Shown one piece after another: positions 7,233 through 10,692 of a stretch of 10,692 nt of DNA. The DNA comes from Thermoleophilia bacterium (lineage in GTDB: Bacteria; Actinomycetota; Thermoleophilia; Gaiellales; Gaiellaceae). Numbering within the stretch: the first letter of the stretch is position 1; each line of letters opens with the position of its first letter. The position numbers were made by a program, and so were the translations under genes. The DNA is taken from the NCBI GenBank assembly GCA_013362295.1, contig JABFWJ010000233.1, forward strand, positions 1 through 10,692, read 5' to 3'. The notes beneath the pieces are model-generated. The model ran no database searches, was not told the origin of the DNA, and saw nothing but the letters and a program-made list of their open reading frames with translations.

Positions 7233-7243
7233 GAGACCGCCCG

Positions 7244-8092
7244 TTACGGCGCTGTTAGTGGCTGCGCAGCACGCGCGACGGCCCGTGAGCTGCCGAGGAG
7301 CACGGCGCCGCCGAGCGCCATGCCGAGGGCCGCGACGAACGAGGTTGTATGGCCCGGGCTCGTCTTCGTCACGATCGGCGCGAGCGCGGCGGGCAGCGCC
7401 ATCTCGATCCCGAAGACGACGGGGATCGACCGGGTCGCCGGCCACCGCTGGAGTGCGCTCATCTCCGACAGCAGCCCGGACCAGCCGGCGCCGGCGGCGC
7501 CGGTGCCCCACGCGAGCGCGGCGAGCCAGTGGCGCTCGGCGAGCGCGCCGTCGATCAGGGCCGTCGCGAGCCCGACCGCCGCCCACGCGACGCCGGCCGC
7601 GATGCTCGTCGCGAGGCCGTCCGCCCGCCCGAGCGCGCGCAGCAGATACGGGCCGCCGGCCGCGACGGCGAGCAGCGCAACGACGACGATCTGTCCGCCC
7701 CGTGTGAACGCTCCCGTCTCCGGTGGCGCCGCCCACCCGAGCACCGCGATCGCGACGGCGATCGAGACCGCACCGGCGAGCTCACGCGGGCCGATGCGCT
7801 CGTGGAGCAGCAGCACTCCGAGCACGAGGAGCACGATCAGCCCCAGGCCGAGCGCGGGCTGCACGATCGCGACCGAGGCGAGGGAGAGTGCGAGCGCCTG
7901 CAGCGGCCACGCGATCAGGCCGCACGCGGTTCCGAACAGCCACAGGCGCCGCCGCGCGAGCGCTTCGAGGAGCTTCGCGCGCAACGCGGTGTCCGCGGGC
8001 GTGCGACGCGCTTCGAGTGCCTGCAGCGAAGTGGAGAGGGCGTAGAGCGCCGACGTCAGCCCGCCGAGCAGGATCGCGACGAGGACGCGCAT
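7244..8092 (-). CDS. DMT superfamily (EamA/NIPA-like) membrane transporter
   Basis: A 282-residue integral membrane protein with about nine to ten hydrophobic segments (near 2-20, 52-72, 74-94, 103-121, 133-150, 160-180, 188-204, 223-241, 250-272). The stretch VAIVQPALGLGLIVLLVLG (74-92) followed by LLHERIGPREL (95-105) is the typical half-repeat ending of EamA-type drug/metabolite transporters, with the conserved glutamate at E98; the opening LLGGLTSALYALSTSLQALEAR resembles NIPA/DUF803-like members. Family members include metabolite exporters, Mg2+ transporters and the ArnE/ArnF lipid-sugar flippase pair, so the substrate is open. ATG 8092 is preceded by a TAGTCT element 6 nt upstream and no Shine-Dalgarno, suggesting a leaderless transcript. 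It ends 24 bp before the glycosyltransferase block and is divergent from the LolA-like gene. Confidence 0.88.
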   Translation of the reverse strand: MRVLVAILLGGLTSALYALSTSLQALEARRTPADTALRAKLLEALARRRLWLFGTACGLIAWPLQALALSLASVAIVQPALGLGLIVLLVLGVLLLHERIGPRELAGAVSIAVAIAVLGWAAPPETGAFTRGGQIVVVALLAVAAGGPYLLRALGRADGLATSIAAGVAWAAVGLATALIDGALAERHWLAALAWGTGAAGAGWSGLLSEMSALQRWPATRSIPVVFGIEMALPAALAPIVTKTSPGHTTSFVAALGMALGGAVLLGSSRAVARAAQPLTAP

Positions 8093-8098
8093 CGGCGA

Positions 8099-8104
8099 AG
8101 ACTA
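8099..8104 (-). promoter_or_regulatory. Candidate -10 element, leaderless promoter of the transporter gene
   Basis: On the minus strand this reads TAGTCT (TAnnnT), followed by 6 nt and the ATG at 8092. With only 22 bp to the divergent gene there is no room for a leader, so transcription must start at or close to the ATG, or inside the neighbouring gene. It shares bases 8103-8104 with the plus-strand -10 candidate. No clear -35 hexamer is seen. Confidence 0.5.
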
Positions 8105-8108
8105 CGAT
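8103..8108 (+). promoter_or_regulatory. Candidate -10 element, leaderless promoter of the LolA-like gene
   Basis: TACGAT (TAnnnT) followed by 6 nt and the GTG at 8115, mirroring the spacing on the other strand. The two -10 candidates overlap, so polymerase binding in one direction should block the other. No clear -35 hexamer is seen at 8078-8086. Confidence 0.5.
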
Positions 8109-8114
8109 CGCACC

Positions 8115-9038
8115 GTGAGCGACGTCGGCGATCTGCTCGAGCTGCTGCACGGCGCGGCGGATCGCTGGACGTCGGTGCAGGCGACGGTGTGCGTCCGGCG
8201 GGACGCAGAACGGGAACGACGCACGCGGCTGTGGCTCGCGAAGCCCGATCGCTGGCGGCAGGAGGACGGCGACCACGTCTCGGTCGGGCGCGGTCGGCTC
8301 TGGTGGGAGTCCTCGCCCGAGCTCGGGTTCATGTCGAACCAGAGCGACCCCGACCTGGAGCGCGGCCACCCGCTGCAGAGCTTCGGGCCGCACCTCGCGC
8401 CCGCCCAGCTGATCCCGCTTCTCTCGTTCGTCGAGACGACGCGGGCCGAGCGGGAGCTCAGCGCGCGCGTGCGTCCGCGGCAGACGCACGGCTCTTCGTT
8501 CGCCCTGCCCGAGGGCGCCGACGAGCACCTGTTGACGATCGACGCCCGGCGCGGCGTGGTGCTCTGCATCGAGAGCTTCCGCGACGGGCGACCGTTCGAA
8601 GTCAGCCGGCTGGAAGACGTCGTGTGGGACGAAGAGATCGGAGACGACGTGTTCGAGCTCGTCCCCCCGCCGGGCGTACGCGTGCGCTCGCCGCGAGAGC
8701 TTCATCGCGTCGTCACGTTCGAGGAGGCAGCACGGTTCGCGTCGTTCGCGGTGTTCGCGATCTCGGAGCTTCCGCCCGGACAGTGGCGGTCGCGGGTGCA
8801 CTTCAACGCGGCCGGCGGCGTCGATCCGGAGTCCGTCTACGTCACGTATCACCGCGCCGATGCTCCCGGCTTCATCACGCTCTACGAGCAACCCGACGTC
8901 GTGCCGGAACGCCGGCGCCGCCTCGCAGGGCCTCCTCAGGTCGTCGTCGAACGCGAGCGGACGCGCATCACGATCGTCTCGGAGACCCACGGCGAGGACT
9001 CCCTGCGCGCGCTCTCCGACAAGCTCGAACGCGCGTGA
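8115..9038 (+). CDS. LolA/RseB-like protein with C-terminal DUF4367-like domain, no signal peptide
   Basis: A 307-residue protein. Residues about 1-180 resemble the LolA/RseB half-barrel fold as seen in actinobacteria: an N-terminal helix (DLLELLHGAADRW), then alternating strands with RLWLAKPDRWRQE (38-50), VSVGRGRLWW (55-64), LLTIDARRGVVLCIES (139-154) and DDVFELVPPPG (167-177). Residues about 198-307 look like a second module of the DUF4367 type: VTFEEAARF (200-208), ELPPGQW (218-224), VYVTYH (241-246) and a closing helix DSLRALSDKLERA. Known relatives carry lipoproteins or sense envelope signals outside the cytoplasm, but this protein has no signal peptide or membrane segment, and in-frame codons upstream of the GTG do not add one. 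The stop shares GTGA with the next glycosyltransferase gene. Fold assignment is by pattern only; function unknown. Confidence 0.8.
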   Translation: MSDVGDLLELLHGAADRWTSVQATVCVRRDAERERRTRLWLAKPDRWRQEDGDHVSVGRGRLWWESSPELGFMSNQSDPDLERGHPLQSFGPHLAPAQLIPLLSFVETTRAERELSARVRPRQTHGSSFALPEGADEHLLTIDARRGVVLCIESFRDGRPFEVSRLEDVVWDEEIGDDVFELVPPPGVRVRSPRELHRVVTFEEAARFASFAVFAISELPPGQWRSRVHFNAAGGVDPESVYVTYHRADAPGFITLYEQPDVVPERRRRLAGPPQVVVERERTRITIVSETHGEDSLRALSDKLERA

Positions 9039-10084
9039 TCGGCATCTCGCTCCTCACCCTTGTCCCGGGCGAGATCGGCGGGAGCGAGACGTACGTGCAC
9101 GGGCTGCTGCGCGGGCTGCGGCGGGTCGGCGGCCAGGACTACACGGTGCTCCTGCCGCCCGCGGCGCCGAGTGCCGCCGAAGGCTTGCCGTCGGAGATCG
9201 CAACGGAGTACCGCCTCGCACGCACGATCATGCAGCGCCTCGTTGCGATGGGCGTCGCGGCCGCGCGCCCGGCGCCGCTTCGGGCCCGCCTGGACGGCGC
9301 CCGCGTCGTGCACTACCCGCTGACGATCCGGCTCCCACCGGTCGAGCGGCCGAGCGTCGTCACGCTGCACGACCTGCAGCACCTCGACCTGCCGCAGATG
9401 TTCCCGCGCTCCGAGCGCCGCTTCCGGTCGGTGGCGTGGCACCGCTCGGCGCGCGGGGCGCACCGCGTGATCGTGATCAGCGAGTTCGTGCGCGAGCGGG
9501 CGATCGACGCGCTCGGCCTCGACCCGTCACGGGTGCGCGTGACCCCGCTCGGCCTCGACCACGAGGAGTTGCAGCCCGTGACGCGCAACCGCGAGCCGTT
9601 TCTGCTCTACCCGGCACGGCGCTGGCCGCACAAGAACCACGACCGGCTGTTCGAGGCGTTCGGACTGCTGCGGCGCGAGCGGCCGGAGCTGCGGCTCGTC
9701 CTGACGGGCGGCGGCGACTTCTCCGCCGTCCCCGACGGGGTCGAGGCGCGAGGCCACGTGGCACGCGCCGAGGTCGTGTCGCTCCTGCAGCGAGCATCGG
9801 CGCTCGTCTTCCCGTCGCTCTACGAAGGGTTCGGGCTGCCGCCGCTCGAAGCGATGGCCTGCGGCTGCCCGGTCGCCTCCTCGAACGCCGCGGCGCTGCC
9901 GGAGACCGTCGGCGACGCAGCCCGGCTCTTCGACCCGCGCGACCCTGCGGCGATCGCGGACGCGGCGCGCGAGGTGCTGGCCGACCCTGCCCCCTGGGTC
10001 GAGCGCGGCCTCGCGCACGCAGCACGGTTCTCGTGGGACGAGACCGCGCGCGCGACCGACGCGGTCTACGCAGAGCTTCTCTGA
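9035..10084 (+). CDS. GT4 family glycosyltransferase
   Basis: A 349-residue GT-B enzyme. It starts MIGISLLTLVPGEIGGSETYV with the loop GGSETY (15-20), then has VTLHDLQHLDLPQMF (99-113), VISEFVRERA (137-146), the donor loop PARRWPHKNHDRLFEAF (193-209), LVLTGGGDF (211-219), and EX7E at E264 and E272 (EGFGLPPLE). All these are typical of GT4 mannosyl/glucosyl/rhamnosyl transferases of polysaccharide synthesis; the sugar is not predictable. Start chosen at GTG 9035, overlapping the stop of the LolA-like gene by 4 bp (GTGA); the frame stays open far upstream, but that extension reads as arginine-rich shadow of two other genes. There is no Shine-Dalgarno, so coupling is likely. The 3' end overlaps the convergent GT2 gene by 19 bp. 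Confidence 0.92.
   Translation: MIGISLLTLVPGEIGGSETYVHGLLRGLRRVGGQDYTVLLPPAAPSAAEGLPSEIATEYRLARTIMQRLVAMGVAAARPAPLRARLDGARVVHYPLTIRLPPVERPSVVTLHDLQHLDLPQMFPRSERRFRSVAWHRSARGAHRVIVISEFVRERAIDALGLDPSRVRVTPLGLDHEELQPVTRNREPFLLYPARRWPHKNHDRLFEAFGLLRRERPELRLVLTGGGDFSAVPDGVEARGHVARAEVVSLLQRASALVFPSLYEGFGLPPLEAMACGCPVASSNAAALPETVGDAARLFDPRDPAAIADAAREVLADPAPWVERGLAHAARFSWDETARATDAVYAELL
10041..10067. repeat. Inverted repeat at the convergent gene ends (possible terminator stem)
   Basis: AGACCGCG at 10041-10048 and CGCGGTCT at 10060-10067 are exact reverse complements separated by 11 nt. The stem lies in the last codons of the plus-strand GT4 gene, and its right arm contains part of the TAG stop (10068-10066) of the minus-strand GT2 gene. 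Nothing resembling a T-tract follows on either strand, so a classical intrinsic terminator is not supported. Confidence 0.4.
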
Positions 10085-10692
10085 CCGAGCCGACCGTTGC
10101 GCGCGTCCCGCCAGCCGGCGAGGACGGCACGCGCCGCCTCGACGCGCCGCGGATGCCTCGCGGACTGCGCGAGATGCGCGCCGACGATGACGCCGCGGCG
10201 CAGCGCACGCAGACCGCGGGGAAGAGCCGCGTGGCGTTCCGAGACGACGATCGTGTTGCGCGTGTCGTAGTAGAGGTTCGTCGTCGAGGCGCGGCCGCCC
10301 GTCGAGCCGGAGCCCTTGTGCCGCACCCGCGCGCCGGGGACGAGCACGACGGCGAAGCCTGCGACGCGCACGCGCAGCGACCATTCGACGTCTTCGACGT
10401 ACATGAAGAGGGACTCGTCGAGCAGCCCGGCATTCTCCGCAGCGGCGCGCGAGACCGCGAGCGCGGCACCGTCCGCGCGTCCGAGGTCCTGCAGCCCGGC
10501 CGGGATCGAGGTCGTGACGCGCCCGGAGTACCCGAGCCGCGCGTTGAAGCCCGCGCCGGCGAACTGCACGGCTCGTCCGTCGGCCGCCAGGATCGTGCAG
10601 GCGAGGAGCCCCGCGTCGGGTCGCGCCTCGGCGGCCCGCTCGAGCGCATCGCCGAGCCCGGGCTCCGCGACCGCGTCGTTGTTCAGCAGCAG
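10066..10692 (-). CDS. GT2 family glycosyltransferase (rhamnosyltransferase-like), partial C-terminal part
   Basis: The frame enters from the right edge and ends in TAG at 10068-10066, giving 208 visible residues. It begins with LLLNNDA, the strand and metal-binding acidic residue of GT-A enzymes (usually NNDT or NPDV), then has GRADGAALAVSRAA (71-84), GLLDESLFMYVEDVEWSLRV (89-108) with the ED pair E100-D101 that normally contains the catalytic base, a conserved histidine at H115 after VLVPGARV, and YYDTRNTIVVSERH (131-144). This set is characteristic of WbbL/RfbF-like inverting GT2 rhamnosyltransferases, using a dTDP-sugar in the cytoplasm. The nucleotide-binding N-terminus lies outside the window. 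Convergent with the GT4 gene, overlapping it by 19 bp. Family secure; rhamnose as substrate is an inference. Confidence 0.9.
   Translation of the reverse strand: MLLNNDAVAEPGLGDALERAAEARPDAGLLACTILAADGRAVQFAGAGFNARLGYSGRVTTSIPAGLQDLGRADGAALAVSRAAAENAGLLDESLFMYVEDVEWSLRVRVAGFAVVLVPGARVRHKGSGSTGGRASTTNLYYDTRNTIVVSERHAALPRGLRALRRGVIVGAHLAQSARHPRRVEAARAVLAGWRDARNGRLGQRSSA
10071..10083. terminator. Small hairpin over the GT4 stop codon (weak terminator candidate)
   Basis: CAGAG at 10071-10075 and CTCTG at 10079-10083 form a perfect 5-bp stem with a CTT loop, directly after the longer inverted repeat and overlapping the TGA of the plus-strand gene. Two stems in tandem between convergent genes suggest a shared bidirectional termination zone, but there is no T-run. 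Confidence 0.25.

Noticed and set aside
7485..7503. Inverted repeat CCGGCGCC-GGC-GGCGCCGG
   Set aside because: It encodes an Ala/Gly run in a membrane segment of the transporter, so codon use explains it.
6909..7736. A 276-codon upstream extension of the GT4 gene at 5889-6908
   Set aside because: It runs through the small helical-protein gene and part of the transporter gene, and is arginine/glycine-rich without motifs; ATG 6908 is the natural GT4 start.
5280..8045. A 921-codon open frame on the plus strand
   Set aside because: It is antisense to four genes with clear family motifs, its product is arginine-rich low-complexity, and it has no recognisable domain. Long antisense frames are expected in DNA this GC-rich.
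7349..9034. A 562-codon N-terminal extension of the GT4 gene at 9035-10084
   Set aside because: It overlaps the transporter and LolA-like genes in other frames and has shadow-type composition; the GT-B fold begins at GTG 9035.
1..10692. CRISPR arrays, tRNA/rRNA genes, insertion sequences, attachment sites, defence genes
   Set aside because: No regularly spaced repeats, clover-leaf sequence, transposase or integrase motifs, or nuclease/toxin motifs were found on either strand; almost every base is explained by glycan-related genes.

Overview
The window is a very GC-rich stretch (about 70% by eye) packed with glycosyltransferase genes. GTG starts are frequent, genes overlap by 1-4 bp, strong Shine-Dalgarno sequences are scarce, and several starts look leaderless. 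Protein style (many R/A/V residues, NIPA-like DMT transporter, GT-C protein with an exported C-terminal beta domain, LolA-like protein without a signal peptide) suggests a high-GC actinobacterium, possibly Thermoleophilia (Gaiellales or Solirubrobacterales). That placement is inference; no marker gene is present.

Layout. From 8092 down to 1 there is one long minus-strand run: a DMT-family membrane transporter (8092-7244), a 24-bp gap holding a candidate internal promoter, then a tightly coupled block. The block is a 104-aa helical protein (7219-6905), a GT4 glycosyltransferase (6908-5889), a second divergent GT4-like enzyme (5889-4678), a large GT-C type membrane glycosyltransferase (4681-2621), and three further GT4 enzymes (2624-1548, 1557-646, 649-<1). 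Every junction in the block overlaps by 1, 4 or 10 bp. On the plus strand, starting only 22 bp from the transporter start, is a two-gene unit: a LolA/RseB-like protein (8115-9038) coupled to another GT4 enzyme (9035-10084). The right edge holds the C-terminal part of a minus-strand GT2 (rhamnosyltransferase-like) enzyme (>10692-10066), whose 3' end overlaps the plus-strand GT4 gene by 19 bp.

Together the genes look like part of a cell-surface glycan or glycoconjugate assembly locus. Cytoplasmic GT4 and GT2 enzymes would extend a (probably lipid-linked) glycan, and the GT-C enzyme would transfer a sugar from a polyprenyl-phosphate donor outside the membrane. The DMT protein is a possible but unproven partner for moving a lipid-linked sugar. 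Sugar donors and acceptors cannot be read from the sequence. No Wzx/Wzy, nucleotide-sugar synthesis gene, RNA gene, CRISPR array, transposase or integrase was seen. The points most worth checking are an apparent ATT start codon (1557), face-to-face leaderless promoters (8093-8114), the small stand-alone helical module (6905-7219), and the signal-less LolA-like protein coupled to a glycosyltransferase. No gap longer than 24 bp lacks a gene.
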